In this document: positions 8,776 to 17,671 of the stretch, piece by piece | Numbering within the stretch: the stretch's first letter is position 1 | Layout: every line of letters begins with the position of its first letter | DNA from: a virus | Virus record (IMG/VR): IMGVR_UViG_3300010938_000009 | Coordinates: 40,284 to 104,283 of that record | Direction: 5' to 3' (one strand) | DNA length: 64,000 bases | Program-made: the position numbers and the translations under genes | The notes under the pieces: model-generated | Database searches by the model: none | Seen by the model: only the letters and a program-made list of their open reading frames with translations | Told to the model about the DNA's origin: nothing

Positions 8776-9088
8776 CTAAACTCTTTTTAATCTTAGTACT
8801 AGAAGAATTAGATATTTTAGCTTCTAGCATAAATAACTCTAAATGTCTATGTAATCTTTTAATTTCTTCTTCTCCTAAAATAGTACAATCAAAATGGTTA
8901 TTGTTTGGTTCTAATTTAAATAGGTATTTTATAGCATTTTTCAATCTATCAAAAAATCCTAAGTGTTGATTTAAATATGATTCAATAATTATTTCTTTGT
9001 ATTCTTTGTCTGAAGAAATTCTTAAAATATGCGACATATCGCAATCAATACATTCAAAGTATTCTGGTTTATTATTCTTTGGACTCAT
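8714..9088 (-). CDS. Hypothetical protein with a CxxC pair
   Basis: This 124-residue protein has an N-terminal CIDCDMSH pair that could hold a metal with later Cys or His residues. A helical region follows (FFDRLKNAIKYLFKL). It overlaps both its neighbours, the aminotransferase downstream and the ClpP-like protease upstream. No family is recognised. Confidence 0.6.
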   Translation of the reverse strand: MSPKNNKPEYFECIDCDMSHILRISSDKEYKEIIIESYLNQHLGFFDRLKNAIKYLFKLEPNNNHFDCTILGEEEIKRLHRHLELFMLEAKISNSSSTKIKKSLDEIKSGKNNSAYSNGKISKK

Positions 9089-9881
9089 TTTTTACCTCTA
9101 TTAATTTCTGTAGTTCTACTGGAGTATCGTCTACTATTAAGTTTTCGTCTACCTCTTCTTGTTTATATTCATTTATAACTATATTTGCTAATTTATTTTG
9201 ACCTATTCTAGCTAATAACTTATTAGTTAGGTTGGTCATTGTTTTTTTATCTACGGGTTTACTTAAATGTGTATCTCTAACTTTTCTAAAGTTACCTCGT
9301 TTTTTAGGTTCTATAATTTTATCTGCTAAACCTAAAGTTATACATTCTTTAGCTGTCAAATATAAATCTCTTTGACAAACTTCTTTCCAAAATTCTTTTG
9401 GCATATGGCTATTTTCTGAATAGATTTTGTATAATACTTCCATTAATCTCTTTGACTCATCTGCTTGAATATGCACATCTGTATAATTGCCTTCTATTCC
9501 TTCCCAACCATTATGAACCATAACTGTTGAATGAGGGTACAAATACCTTTCATCGCAAGCCGCCATAACCCAAGTAGCTGCACTCATAATAGCTCCACCG
9601 CCAAAAAACTTAATTTGACAGGTAGAAGCTAGTATAAAATCATGTAGGTATAACATAGCATAAGGATCTCCACCATAAGAATTCATGTGTATTTCTATAG
9701 GTTTCTTAGGGTGATCTGCTATCATCTTACCCATAGCTCTTATAACGTGACTTACAGAATCTATAGTAAAATCTGAATGAGAACTATGACTAGAGTCAAT
9801 AGGTACTCCAAAATAGATTTTTCTATTCTTCTCATCTACGCCATAAACTACAAAGCTTTCTAATTCTATTCTAGTTGACAT
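9072..9881 (-). CDS. ClpP-like serine protease
   Basis: This 269-residue protein has the ClpP fold order: IHMNSYGGDPYAML handle region, nucleophile Ser in GAIMSAATW (near residue 98), His in MVHNGWEG (near 120) and Asp in RDLYLTAKE (near 168). The body is about the size of host ClpP (near 200 residues), with an extra charged C-terminal tail of roughly 60 residues. Phage ClpP-like proteins often act as capsid maturation proteases, but this gene lies in the replication block far from capsid genes, so a role in cutting or degrading other proteins is also possible. Confidence 0.88.
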   Translation of the reverse strand: MSTRIELESFVVYGVDEKNRKIYFGVPIDSSHSSHSDFTIDSVSHVIRAMGKMIADHPKKPIEIHMNSYGGDPYAMLYLHDFILASTCQIKFFGGGAIMSAATWVMAACDERYLYPHSTVMVHNGWEGIEGNYTDVHIQADESKRLMEVLYKIYSENSHMPKEFWKEVCQRDLYLTAKECITLGLADKIIEPKKRGNFRKVRDTHLSKPVDKKTMTNLTNKLLARIGQNKLANIVINEYKQEEVDENLIVDDTPVELQKLIEVKNESKE

Positions 9882-9893
9882 TAATTATCCTAA

Positions 9894-10451
9894 CTATTTT
9901 AGTAAAGAACTCATAGCATAAAATACTTTAGCAGTAAGTTCTGTATCAAATTTAGCTCCATGTAAATCATCTTTATTAAAAGGTATTTTTAAAACTTCAG
10001 CTAGTCTACTCAAACTAACTTTATCTGTTTTGATAATACCTACAGATTGTAGGAATAATCCTATTGTAGCTGTATCAAGTACTTTATAAGAGAATAAATT
10101 ATTAAAACCATCAATACTATTGATATCAAATCTAGTCTTTATAAAGTTTATATCAAAATTAACATTATGACCACATATAACAGTATCTCTAGGTAAATCT
10201 AGAGCATAATCTACAAACTCACATAACATTTGTTGTTCTTGTTTATCTTTACCTGCTAGTAATAGAGTTTTAATTTTTTGTTTATTAACTACTAAAGCTC
10301 CTAAATTAACTTTAGTATTAGGACTAAAACCTTTAGAATGAAACTCTGATTGTATAGCTCCATTACTATAAAACTTACCTGAAATTTCTATAATAGAATT
10401 TATACTAGGATCTAGTCCTACAGTTTCTATATCTAAGAATAATATGTTCAT
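9894..10451 (-). CDS. DEDDh 3'-5' exonuclease, DnaQ-like
   Basis: This 185-residue protein carries FLDIETVGL (Exo I), GHNVNFDINF (Exo II) and HGAKFDTEL (Exo III, HxAxxD), the four acidic residues plus histidine of the DEDDh family. It should remove nucleotides from 3' ends of DNA or RNA using two metal ions. A second DEDDh gene lies two genes upstream. The polymerase also has its own exonuclease domain, so these two probably act in RNA or DNA turnover. Confidence 0.9.
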   Translation of the reverse strand: MNILFLDIETVGLDPSINSIIEISGKFYSNGAIQSEFHSKGFSPNTKVNLGALVVNKQKIKTLLLAGKDKQEQQMLCEFVDYALDLPRDTVICGHNVNFDINFIKTRFDINSIDGFNNLFSYKVLDTATIGLFLQSVGIIKTDKVSLSRLAEVLKIPFNKDDLHGAKFDTELTAKVFYAMSSLLK

Positions 10452-10666
10452 TTTTTACTCCGTCTGTCCATACATTTTGAATAAGAATTTAAAGCTCTAT
10501 CTTTAGCTAATTCTTTACCAATTTTATAATTAAAATTATCATCTGGTGAACAAAGAGCCGTACCTGAAAACATCTCTCCATCTCGAAGTATTACACAAAT
10601 AGTATGACCAGTTTTACTACCATCTATATTTCTTGGATAAATGTAAAATTCTTTACTTCTGTCCAC
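10448..10666 (-). CDS. Small phage protein, GTG start
   Basis: I start this gene at GTG 10666, preceded by AAGGAG at good spacing, giving 72 residues; upstream ATGs lie inside the previous exonuclease gene with no ribosome site. The sequence GHTICVILRDGEMFSGTALCSPDDNF resembles small conserved phage proteins of unknown role that pair a short beta sheet with a Cys-Ser-Pro segment. It overlaps the exonuclease downstream by four bases. Confidence 0.6.
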   Translation of the reverse strand: MDRSKEFYIYPRNIDGSKTGHTICVILRDGEMFSGTALCSPDDNFNYKIGKELAKDRALNSYSKCMDRRSKK

Positions 10667-11213
10667 TATCTTCTCCTTTTTTGAGAAATTGCATAAGATA
10701 TCTGTAAATTTTGAAAGTATTCCTCGCATCATATTTAGCATCGTGTTTTCTCCCTTCAAAAGTTAATCCTAACCTATTCATAGATTTGGATAATCCTGAC
10801 TGTAATTTTAATTCGTTTACTAAACAATAAGTTTGAAATAACTTTTTAGCATCAAAAAAACTTCTACCAAATACGTAATCTTTTTTGTCTATACCAAGTT
10901 GTTTTAATAAAGTTTCTGTATCCCCACAACCCCAAGTTATAGGATTATGAAAACAATTATGTCTTTTCTTAAAATCTAATAAAACTTTATGGGCATTTTC
11001 TAGCTCTATTCCATTATCAACTTGATCTTGAGTTATACCCGTTAGGTTTATTATATATTCTGATAATTGTTCTTTAGGGTTTATATACATAGAGAGTTCT
11101 TCCTTGATCTCTCCTGTATATAAATCTGCCGCAATGATTCCTACTTGAATAATGCGGTTTGATGGTTGATTCATCTCTAAATCTAAAGTCATTATATTTC
11201 TATATTTTATCAC
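10653..11213 (-). CDS. Second DEDDh exonuclease
   Basis: Exonuclease motifs are TLDLEMNQPS (Exo I), a WGCGDTETL strand and the C-terminal HDAKYDARN (HxAxxD). I begin at GTG 11213 (186 residues), just after the upstream stop; longer starts would run into the preceding gene, and ATG 11192 is an alternative without a visible ribosome site. It is a sister of the exonuclease at 9894 by family but clearly divergent, so it is not a recent duplicate. Confidence 0.85.
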   Translation of the reverse strand: MIKYRNIMTLDLEMNQPSNRIIQVGIIAADLYTGEIKEELSMYINPKEQLSEYIINLTGITQDQVDNGIELENAHKVLLDFKKRHNCFHNPITWGCGDTETLLKQLGIDKKDYVFGRSFFDAKKLFQTYCLVNELKLQSGLSKSMNRLGLTFEGRKHDAKYDARNTFKIYRYLMQFLKKGEDSGQK

Positions 11214-11223
11214 TTGTATCTTT

Positions 11224-11574
11224 CTATTGAGATTCAAAAATCCTAAAGTCTGGATGTTTTTCTTCTTTTCTATCTTTATTTTCAAAAGCTACTAATTTTA
11301 CTTTATCACCTTCTGTAGAAGCTTCAATTAAATTAATTAGTTTTTCTCTGTCAATACTAATAGATAAAAATCTATTACCATTCTTAGAAGACCTATCCCA
11401 CACAGCTCCAATATTCTGCTTCAATCCGCCCGAACCTCCACCATTTCCGCCTCTATTATAATTTCTGCCTTCTGCTCCGCCACCTACAGTTCCTCTGCCA
11501 ACTACTCCGCCTCCAGTTGAACTACCTTTATCAAAACCTGATCCAAAAGTGGATCTCTTAAAATTATCTGACAT
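11224..11574 (-). CDS. Gly-rich protein related to the 15950 gene product
   Basis: This 116-residue protein has a Gly/Arg-rich disordered N-terminal half (about residues 10-50) and a compact C-terminal domain with GAVWDRSSKNGNRF and KHPDFRIF. The same pattern (GAGWFKENPRDGTQY and HPKAPDVRFVF) occurs in the product at 15950, so the two are paralogues. Gly-rich tails with a small beta domain are common in single-strand nucleic acid binding proteins, and its place among exonuclease, nuclease and ligase genes fits, but this is inference. Confidence 0.7.
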   Translation of the reverse strand: MSDNFKRSTFGSGFDKGSSTGGGVVGRGTVGGGAEGRNYNRGGNGGGSGGLKQNIGAVWDRSSKNGNRFLSISIDREKLINLIEASTEGDKVKLVAFENKDRKEEKHPDFRIFESQ

Positions 11575-11576
11575 AT

Positions 11577-12041
11577 TTACTCCTTTTGTAACATTTTTAC
11601 AGATTTCTTAATATTATTAAACAAAACTTTTGCTTTGTCAACTTGAATAAATCTTTCTCCAAACCTAACATATTTATTAGGTACTATATTTATAGGGCTA
11701 TTAGCTAAATCATCACTAGTTACACACAGATAGCTAGTTTGATCACTATTAAACATAATATACAAAGTAGGTTTATCTAGTTCAGTATATTTTAGTTTTC
11801 TTTCTGGAAAATTTACCGATTGATACGGAAAATCTGGACCAGACCAAACCTTTTTAATTTCTACTTCTGCGTAAAATTGATGTTTTCCATTTTTAAACAC
11901 TAATAAATCTACTTTTCTCTTTTTCTCATTTTCTACAACTTCATAACATTTGCCTAGTGTAGCTAATAAGTTAGCTACCATTTCTTTTGCTATTCTGTCA
12001 TTTTCTGCATAAAGCTTTGGATCAAAGGGTTTTTTTATCAT
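11577..12041 (-). CDS. PD-(D/E)XK-type nuclease
   Basis: This 154-residue protein shows the core of a restriction-endonuclease fold: KKRKVDLLVF gives the catalytic Asp, and QFYAEVEIKKVW the ExK pair. The length is that of a single-domain nuclease. The target, single- or double-stranded DNA, cannot be read. It sits in the leftward replication operon next to the ligase. Confidence 0.7.
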   Translation of the reverse strand: MIKKPFDPKLYAENDRIAKEMVANLLATLGKCYEVVENEKKRKVDLLVFKNGKHQFYAEVEIKKVWSGPDFPYQSVNFPERKLKYTELDKPTLYIMFNSDQTSYLCVTSDDLANSPINIVPNKYVRFGERFIQVDKAKVLFNNIKKSVKMLQKE

Positions 12042-12279
12042 TTTTCCTCTTCTCTATTTCTTGTCTAAGTAAACTACAAATTACTGCCTCTTTACTAATT
12101 TTAAGTGTTTCACTAATATTACTTACTAACTTAAAAGTTTTATCTGTAGAGTTTAAGTCTACTTTTTTTAGCTTACTTTTAGATAATAGTTTATTAAGTA
12201 AATGTTCTTCTATTATCATGTTTTTAACTTGCTCTATACTAATATTTAGTTTTTTTGATAGTTTTTCTAGATCTTTCAT
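12022..12279 (-). CDS. Small helical, HTH-like protein
   Basis: This 85-residue protein has two similar segments, LSKKLNISIEQVKNMI and SETLKISKEAVICSLL, each like the first helices of a helix-turn-helix. It may be a small DNA-binding regulator. It overlaps the ligase start by four bases (ATGA type) and its neighbour downstream by 20 bases. Confidence 0.55.
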   Translation of the reverse strand: MKDLEKLSKKLNISIEQVKNMIIEEHLLNKLLSKSKLKKVDLNSTDKTFKLVSNISETLKISKEAVICSLLRQEIEKRKNDKKTL

Positions 12280-13532
12280 TTATCCATTCTCCATCTAATG
12301 AATACAGGATGTCTTAACGAACCTGCTTCCGTTTGTTCCATATATTTGATTTCAGCCACTTTACCCACAAACTTAGAGGGTGATGCGGCCATTTCTTTTC
12401 TATGGTCAATAGTAAACCCACTGCCACAACGAACGGTATGATTATTAAAATCAAACTCAATACCACCAGCCAAACCGACAAAATTACCTTCTGCTTCATA
12501 GAGCGACTTGACCGTAACATCTATAGTCTCCATAGGCTTTAATTTTAACATTTCACCTGATCTTAAAGTTACTCTCTTCCAGTGATATAAACCGTCAATA
12601 CTTCTTATTATACTACCTTCAAAACCACTTTGCAAGTGTTTTTTATAAATATCTACTAAATCTTTAGCATTATCTACTTTTGTAGTCTCAATGTCAACTA
12701 CTTTTTTATAATCAGCTACTTGATCATTTAAAGTCTCTCTAAGTAATTTTAATCTTTGTTCATATCTTAGTTTACAACTCTTATTATTCCAGTCCTTTAA
12801 AGGTATGCAGTCAAATACTGTAAATTTAAGGTCTTTAGGTATTTCAGCGTCTTCTGTAGTCAATACAGATACTAATTTCTCAAAGCTTAATTCATGACTA
12901 TATAGTTCTCCATCTAATACTACGTCTTTCACGTTTTGTAAAGCCTTAAAATGGCTTATAAGCTGTTTATTGCCGAATATCTTGCCCGACCTACTCCAAA
13001 GGGTTATTTGGCCGCCTAAAGGCAAACATACGCACCTAAAACCGTCTAATTTAGGAGTAATATAAGTAGGATAAGATATATTTGTAACATTAGCTAATTT
13101 ACTAGGAGCTAACATTACGTCAAAAGTAGGTATTAAGTTAGGCCACACTTTATTAACTGTACTTACTCCTACTCCTATAGCAGCTTTAAATAGTACGTCT
13201 TTGAATACCTGTTCTAGTTCTTCATTATCTACTGAGGCTAATACTCCTACAGTACGTTCTATAGCTTCGTTACCTGTATATACTCTATTTTCTAAATCTG
13301 CTAGTAATTGAATAAAGTGTTTCCAACTACTCAAGTCATTTAAAGGTCTGGCTTTGTTGTATTCAGGTATTTTCTTAATATAGAATAACTTATAAGGGTT
13401 AAGGTTAGCTTCTAACAAAGTTTGTAAATGGTAGTTATCTACTTCAGTTAATAGTATAGCTTCTTTATCTTTTATAGAATTAGTAGTTTTAAGCTTCGCT
13501 AAAGTCGCTAATGCTCTGTTCAGAGGATTCAT
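12276..13532 (-). CDS. ATP-dependent DNA ligase
   Basis: This 418-residue protein has the nucleotidyltransferase motif I KLDGFR, whose Lys (near residue 161) takes AMP, then LWSRSG (motif III region), VVLDGELY (motif IIIa/IV), FEGSIIRS and the C-terminal EMLKLKP (motif V). An OB-fold tail follows. It seals nicks during replication and recombination. An N-terminal region of about 150 residues precedes the catalytic domain. Start ATG 13532 has AAGGAA upstream and overlaps the KOW-like gene. Confidence 0.93.
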   Translation of the reverse strand: MNPLNRALATLAKLKTTNSIKDKEAILLTEVDNYHLQTLLEANLNPYKLFYIKKIPEYNKARPLNDLSSWKHFIQLLADLENRVYTGNEAIERTVGVLASVDNEELEQVFKDVLFKAAIGVGVSTVNKVWPNLIPTFDVMLAPSKLANVTNISYPTYITPKLDGFRCVCLPLGGQITLWSRSGKIFGNKQLISHFKALQNVKDVVLDGELYSHELSFEKLVSVLTTEDAEIPKDLKFTVFDCIPLKDWNNKSCKLRYEQRLKLLRETLNDQVADYKKVVDIETTKVDNAKDLVDIYKKHLQSGFEGSIIRSIDGLYHWKRVTLRSGEMLKLKPMETIDVTVKSLYEAEGNFVGLAGGIEFDFNNHTVRCGSGFTIDHRKEMAASPSKFVGKVAEIKYMEQTEAGSLRHPVFIRWRMDK

Positions 13533-13719
13533 TTATATATTCCTTAATTTGGTTAAGTTTTTTAATTACTATTTTAGTTTTACCTTCTAAGTCAGTTACT
13601 TTTAGTTTAGCTCGTTTGGGTAAGTATTCAATAAACTCGCCTACAATTCCTGTAGTAAATTTTACTTTGTCGCCTACTTGTAATATCATTTCGTCTGGTT
13701 TAAATATTTTTGTTTTCAT
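13489..13719 (-). CDS. Small KOW/SH3-like protein
   Basis: This 76-residue protein has VGDKVKFTTGIVGEFIEYL near its start, the G-D-x-V pattern of a small beta barrel of the KOW or SH3 type, followed by a basic strand (KTKIVIKKL). Such modules bind nucleic acid or protein. It is the last gene upstream of the ligase, separated from the primase-helicase by terminator hairpins. Confidence 0.55.
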   Translation of the reverse strand: MKTKIFKPDEMILQVGDKVKFTTGIVGEFIEYLPKRAKLKVTDLEGKTKIVIKKLNQIKEYINESSEQSISDFSEA

Positions 13720-13829
13720 TTAGTTTATCCTTTCTCCTAGTCAGTATCTTAATTTATGGAATGGTCAAATTTTTTCTATTTTCTTTTTATGATATAATAT
13801 TTTTCATTCTTTCTATGTTCCTTTTCTAA

Positions 13830-13860
13830 TAAAACGGGCTAGTATTTCTACTAGCCCTAC
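13830..13860 (-). terminator. Rho-independent terminator after the primase-helicase gene
   Basis: A perfect nine-base stem (GGGCTAGTA with TACTAGCCC, loop of four) is followed on the minus strand by GTTTTATT. It lies about 50 bases past the primase-helicase stop and would end that transcript before the ligase operon. Confidence 0.8.
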
Positions 13861-13862
13861 GT

Positions 13863-13910
13863 ATTGAACTAATCATCGGTGAGTGGAGAGACTCACTTAA
13901 TTAAGTTCAA
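13863..13910 (-). other. Long stem-loop at the end of the primase-helicase gene
   Basis: An outer inverted repeat (TTGAACT with AGTTCAA) encloses an inner perfect stem GTGAGT/ACTCAC. It overlaps the stop codon and precedes the terminator hairpin. It may protect the mRNA 3' end or assist termination. Confidence 0.55.
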
Positions 13911-15922
13911 AATGAAGTATTTCCATTTCTTTTATTTTTTAAATATTCTCTTTCTTCAGGTTCTACTTGAGCTTGGTATTCTGCGTACTCATGTTCACTT
14001 AAATCTCTTACTGTACACTTAGCTCCATCCCAATATAAAGGTCTTTCTACTTCTGAACCCATTCTATTTTTAGCTAAGAACATTCTTATAACGTAGTCTT
14101 TATTTTCTACGCCCATAAATGGCCGCCAAACAGTTATTACATTACTAGCAGTTTCTTCCCAATCTCCTGATTCTTTGGCTACTCTTTTTGACCTTAAAGG
14201 AGTAGAACCGTCCCCTGCTGCTCTAGCTATTTGAGCTATAAATATCCAATGAGCATCTGTTTGGTCTGCAGCTTGAGTTGATAACAAAGCGTTGTGTCTA
14301 GCTGTAGCATAAGAATCACTATAAGGCCCTGAAATTCTACTAGCATAATCTACTACTACTAGTTTAATTTTATTACCTGTACGTTCTTGAACTTGAATTA
14401 CTTTATCTCTCATTTGTTCTAAAGTCATTGTAGAACTAAAGTCAAAATAAGTTTTACTGTAAGTTTTTCTAATTATATCTCTAATTTCATTAATTTTTTT
14501 AGTATTTTTAGTGGCATAAAAAGCCATAATTTCATCTTGAGTATATTGTGTTAGTTTTTGAGCTAACTTTAAATATACTAAATTACGATGCATATCTAAA
14601 CTTGCAAAGTAAGTATGTTGTCCTAATTTGTTAGCATTTTCCATAATATTTAAAGCTATCGTAGTTTTACCTGATCCTGATGCCCCAACTAGTAAACTAG
14701 TAGTTCCTACTGTTAATTTCATATAATCGTCAATTAAATTAATTCCAGTTCTTACTATATTACTTTCAAAGTTTTCTGCAAAGTTTGAGAACATATCAGA
14801 AACTTCGTCAATTTGAACTACAGTTTTATCTTGTCCATGACCATGATGTAAAGTACATTTACAATCACTTTTAATAGCATCGCAATATCTCTTTAAAGGT
14901 TCGTAGTCTGCTGCTGTACCTATTGCTCCTGGTATTAATTTAAAATCTTCTTTAAAAGCGCTATTTACAGCGTTCCAAAGCCTTTTTTTGTCGTGAACTT
15001 CAGCTTCAGGGTATAACTGGTTATTTAACCTAGCTATTCCTTTTAATATATTATAAACTACTTCTTTATGTGCGCCTTGATTTCTGTAAAAAGTAGCTAA
15101 CCTTAAAAATAAATTATCCCTTTCTCCTCTACCTGGCACCATTATACCTTTAGATAAAGCGTAAATACATCTTGGAGTATTTTTAGGGCATTGTCTAAAA
15201 TCTATAGTTTCTAAACCTCTAATTCCATCTATTACTTCTGCATCAGCTATTACAGCTACTTTATTTTCTACTTTAGAATACTTATCTAGTAGTTCTTTAG
15301 ATGAATGAGGTTCTATAGTTATATTAATTATTCTAGAGTTCTGAGACATAATTTTAATTTGTCCCATACTTAAAGATTTTAATCTTGAAGGTCTAATATA
15401 GGTTTTATATAGCCCTGATTTTTGATTTTTTGTAAAAGGTATTCTAAATATTCTATTAGTATTATAAATACTTGTATCAAAAGTTTTTATATTACCTGCA
15501 AAGTTATTACAGAATTGTTTTAATTGTTTAGGAGTTATTTCTAAGTCTGTAGTTAGCTCTATATGAAAACCTTTATTACCTGAAAAGTAAACTGCTACAG
15601 ATTTATCAATATCTACACCTTCTTGTTGTAGTTTTTCTAGTAAGTTACAAGCGTCGATTCTAGCTGTGTCAGGGTTTACTTCGCAATCTAAGTCAAAAGT
15701 AATCTTATTAGTAAAGACTTCCCCTTTATAACCAGCTATACTACCATTATTATTATTAAAATGGTCTAAAGCTTCCTTACTGTAAGTAAATAAGGATGCG
15801 TACCAATCTTTTTTAGTATCTAATTTTTGAATTAGATTACTTAATTGGTTAACTGCAACTATTTCTCCAGTATCATTTAAACCGTCTTTTAATTGAACGT
15901 ATCTCTCCATTTGTAACTCCAT
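13907..15922 (-). CDS. Primase-helicase (AEP primase fused to DnaB-like helicase)
   Basis: This 671-residue protein has two parts. The N-terminal part shows archaeo-eukaryotic primase features: KITFDLDCE (catalytic acids, near residue 77), YFSGNKGFHIEL (near 119) and NRIFRIPFTKNQ. The C-terminal part is a RecA-fold helicase with Walker A VGASGSGKTT (near 411) and Walker B LVVVDYAS (near 520). One protein thus unwinds the fork and makes primers. It is followed by two hairpins including a terminator, so it closes the upstream operon that starts with the ERF and nuclease genes. Confidence 0.88.
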   Translation of the reverse strand: MELQMERYVQLKDGLNDTGEIVAVNQLSNLIQKLDTKKDWYASLFTYSKEALDHFNNNNGSIAGYKGEVFTNKITFDLDCEVNPDTARIDACNLLEKLQQEGVDIDKSVAVYFSGNKGFHIELTTDLEITPKQLKQFCNNFAGNIKTFDTSIYNTNRIFRIPFTKNQKSGLYKTYIRPSRLKSLSMGQIKIMSQNSRIINITIEPHSSKELLDKYSKVENKVAVIADAEVIDGIRGLETIDFRQCPKNTPRCIYALSKGIMVPGRGERDNLFLRLATFYRNQGAHKEVVYNILKGIARLNNQLYPEAEVHDKKRLWNAVNSAFKEDFKLIPGAIGTAADYEPLKRYCDAIKSDCKCTLHHGHGQDKTVVQIDEVSDMFSNFAENFESNIVRTGINLIDDYMKLTVGTTSLLVGASGSGKTTIALNIMENANKLGQHTYFASLDMHRNLVYLKLAQKLTQYTQDEIMAFYATKNTKKINEIRDIIRKTYSKTYFDFSSTMTLEQMRDKVIQVQERTGNKIKLVVVDYASRISGPYSDSYATARHNALLSTQAADQTDAHWIFIAQIARAAGDGSTPLRSKRVAKESGDWEETASNVITVWRPFMGVENKDYVIRMFLAKNRMGSEVERPLYWDGAKCTVRDLSEHEYAEYQAQVEPEEREYLKNKRNGNTSF

Positions 15923-15949
15923 TTTATTCTCCTGTAAAAGGAATATACT

Positions 15950-16180
15950 TTATTCTTCTTCTTCAGTTGTAAATACAAACCTTACGTCTGGTGCTTTAGG
16001 ATGATTTTTTTTATCGTTTGAATACATTGCAAAATTTGTAATAGGCACAGCTTCACCATTAGGTAATAGAGCAAAAAGCTTTAAAGTTTTCTCTTCAGCT
16101 TTAGCACTAACATACTGTGTTCCATCTCTAGGGTTTTCTTTAAACCAACCTGCTCCAATTATGTTATATTTTTTAGCCAT
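15950..16180 (-). CDS. Small beta-domain protein, paralogue of the 11224 product
   Basis: This 76-residue protein has GAGWFKENPRDGTQY, FALLPN and HPKAPDVRFVF, matching in order the C-terminal domain of the 11224 product but without the Gly-rich extension. It overlaps the preceding gene by eight bases and lies directly before the primase-helicase, so a role at the replication fork is plausible. Function unproven. Confidence 0.65.
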   Translation of the reverse strand: MAKKYNIIGAGWFKENPRDGTQYVSAKAEEKTLKLFALLPNGEAVPITNFAMYSNDKKNHPKAPDVRFVFTTEEEE

Positions 16181-16604
16181 TTTCTAACTCCTTGTTAACT
16201 TGTTCTACTTCTTTATTGAGTTCTTCTTCATTCATTTTAAGTCTTCTATCATGTTCTTGTTTTATATGATACTGCATTAATACAAATCTGTCACTAATTA
16301 ATCTTTGTCCTATTGCAAAAGCTAATTTTTCTTCTTCTTCTTTTAAGAAAACGGGTATTCCAGACGTAGGTAAGTCCATTATGGCAGCCATAACTCTATC
16401 TTTACCTCTTTTACTTAAACCTTTAAATAATTGAGCTAACCTAACTTTATTAGTAATGAAAGAATTACTAGCTCGTTTAGCCATTTCTTCAAAACTAGGT
16501 AGTTCTATTTTTTGTCCTGTTCTATCTTCTTCTTGAGCTATACTAGTAACTTCTGTAAGTACAGGTTCTTGTTTAGATTCTTCTACTTTATTTTCTTTAC
16601 TCAT
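16173..16604 (-). CDS. Hypothetical protein next to ERF
   Basis: This 143-residue acidic protein begins with a disordered Glu-rich stretch (about 40 residues) and continues as helices ending in a Glu/Lys coiled coil. No motif is recognised. It is wedged between the ERF annealing protein and the 15950 gene. Confidence 0.6.
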   Translation of the reverse strand: MSKENKVEESKQEPVLTEVTSIAQEEDRTGQKIELPSFEEMAKRASNSFITNKVRLAQLFKGLSKRGKDRVMAAIMDLPTSGIPVFLKEEEEKLAFAIGQRLISDRFVLMQYHIKQEHDRRLKMNEEELNKEVEQVNKELENG

Positions 16605-16614
16605 ATTTTATTCC

Positions 16615-17421
16615 TTATTCAAAATCTGGATCGTCTAGCAATCCTGGTTTACCTAAACTTTGAAATGTAGTATTAGTACTCTTAGCTGCTGCTGCTGCCA
16701 TTCTAGCTAATAACCCTGTAGCGTTACCATTAGCTTTAGGTTTAGGTTGTTCTACTTTATTAGGTTTAAGTCCTTCAGCTTGAATAACTGGAATATCTTT
16801 TAATATAGATTCTGTACCTACATTTATAGACTCTTTAACTGGAGGTTCAAACTTAGTTAGCTTAGTTTTTATAGCGTTATCTTTAAGCCCCTTTGGCGCT
16901 GATTCAAAATCTGGAGTAAAAGCAGCTTTTTTAGCTCCTAACTTAGCCATAATATTACCTGTAGCTTTAGCAGATTCAGTTATTACAGCTCCGTCGTTTT
17001 CAATATCAGCTCCCTCATCAGAAATCATAAAGTTCTTAACTAACGCAAACTTAACGCTGGCTGTTATAGCTTTAGATGCAGATTTATCGCCACTATCTAT
17101 TCCACTTCCGACTGAAGTAATAGTAAGCTGTTCACCCGACTCAGAATCAATAAAAGTGTGTTCTGTTTGTACAGTTACTAAAAATTCTGTAACATTATTA
17201 CCATTTTTATCCATTCTATCTTTTTTCTCAGTTTCTACGTGTTTAGCGGAAGTTAACATAAACATTTTTTTATCTATCAATTCACGTTTTAAAGCTTCCA
17301 TTACGTCTACTTCTCTCATATAGTAGTAGTTTTGACCTTTATTATAACCTTTTTTCGGCACAGAAGCTAAATTTTCTAGTATTTTTACTAGTTTAGCTGT
17401 AATTTTTGCTCTATTCTCCAT
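16615..17421 (-). CDS. erf: ERF-family single-strand annealing protein
   Basis: This 268-residue protein has the ERF core: KGYNKGQNYYYMREVDVMEA near residue 25 and GSGIDSGDKSASKAITASVK in the middle, followed by an extended Lys/Pro/Ala-rich tail that usually binds other replication proteins. ERF proteins anneal complementary single strands in recombination. The phage thus carries both an annealing protein and a RecA-type recombinase. Confidence 0.88.
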   Translation of the reverse strand: MENRAKITAKLVKILENLASVPKKGYNKGQNYYYMREVDVMEALKRELIDKKMFMLTSAKHVETEKKDRMDKNGNNVTEFLVTVQTEHTFIDSESGEQLTITSVGSGIDSGDKSASKAITASVKFALVKNFMISDEGADIENDGAVITESAKATGNIMAKLGAKKAAFTPDFESAPKGLKDNAIKTKLTKFEPPVKESINVGTESILKDIPVIQAEGLKPNKVEQPKPKANGNATGLLARMAAAAAKSTNTTFQSLGKPGLLDDPDFE

Positions 17422-17422
17422 A

Positions 17423-17662
17423 TTAACTCTCCTTTCGTTTCTTTATATCTTGAATCTGTTTTATCACTTCATCAGGATTATTTACTATATTAGCAGCAAA
17501 ACTATTAATAGTAAAGTGTAATCTAATAGTTTGTAACAAAAAATATATAACTGCTATAGACTCTAAAGGTATTTTAACCTCAAAAAACTTAAATATCAAT
17601 ATAGAAATTCCTAAAACAAACCCATGAAATATTATATTGAATAAAGTACCAAAAAATGCCAT
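17423..17662 (-). CDS. Small two-span membrane protein
   Basis: This 79-residue protein has two hydrophobic segments (LFNIIFHGFVLGISILIF and ESIAVIYFLLQTI) and a charged cytoplasmic-type tail. No family is recognised. It lies one base from the ERF gene stop region, in the same operon. Confidence 0.6.
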   Translation of the reverse strand: MAFFGTLFNIIFHGFVLGISILIFKFFEVKIPLESIAVIYFLLQTIRLHFTINSFAANIVNNPDEVIKQIQDIKKRKES

Positions 17663-17671
17663 TATAACCTC

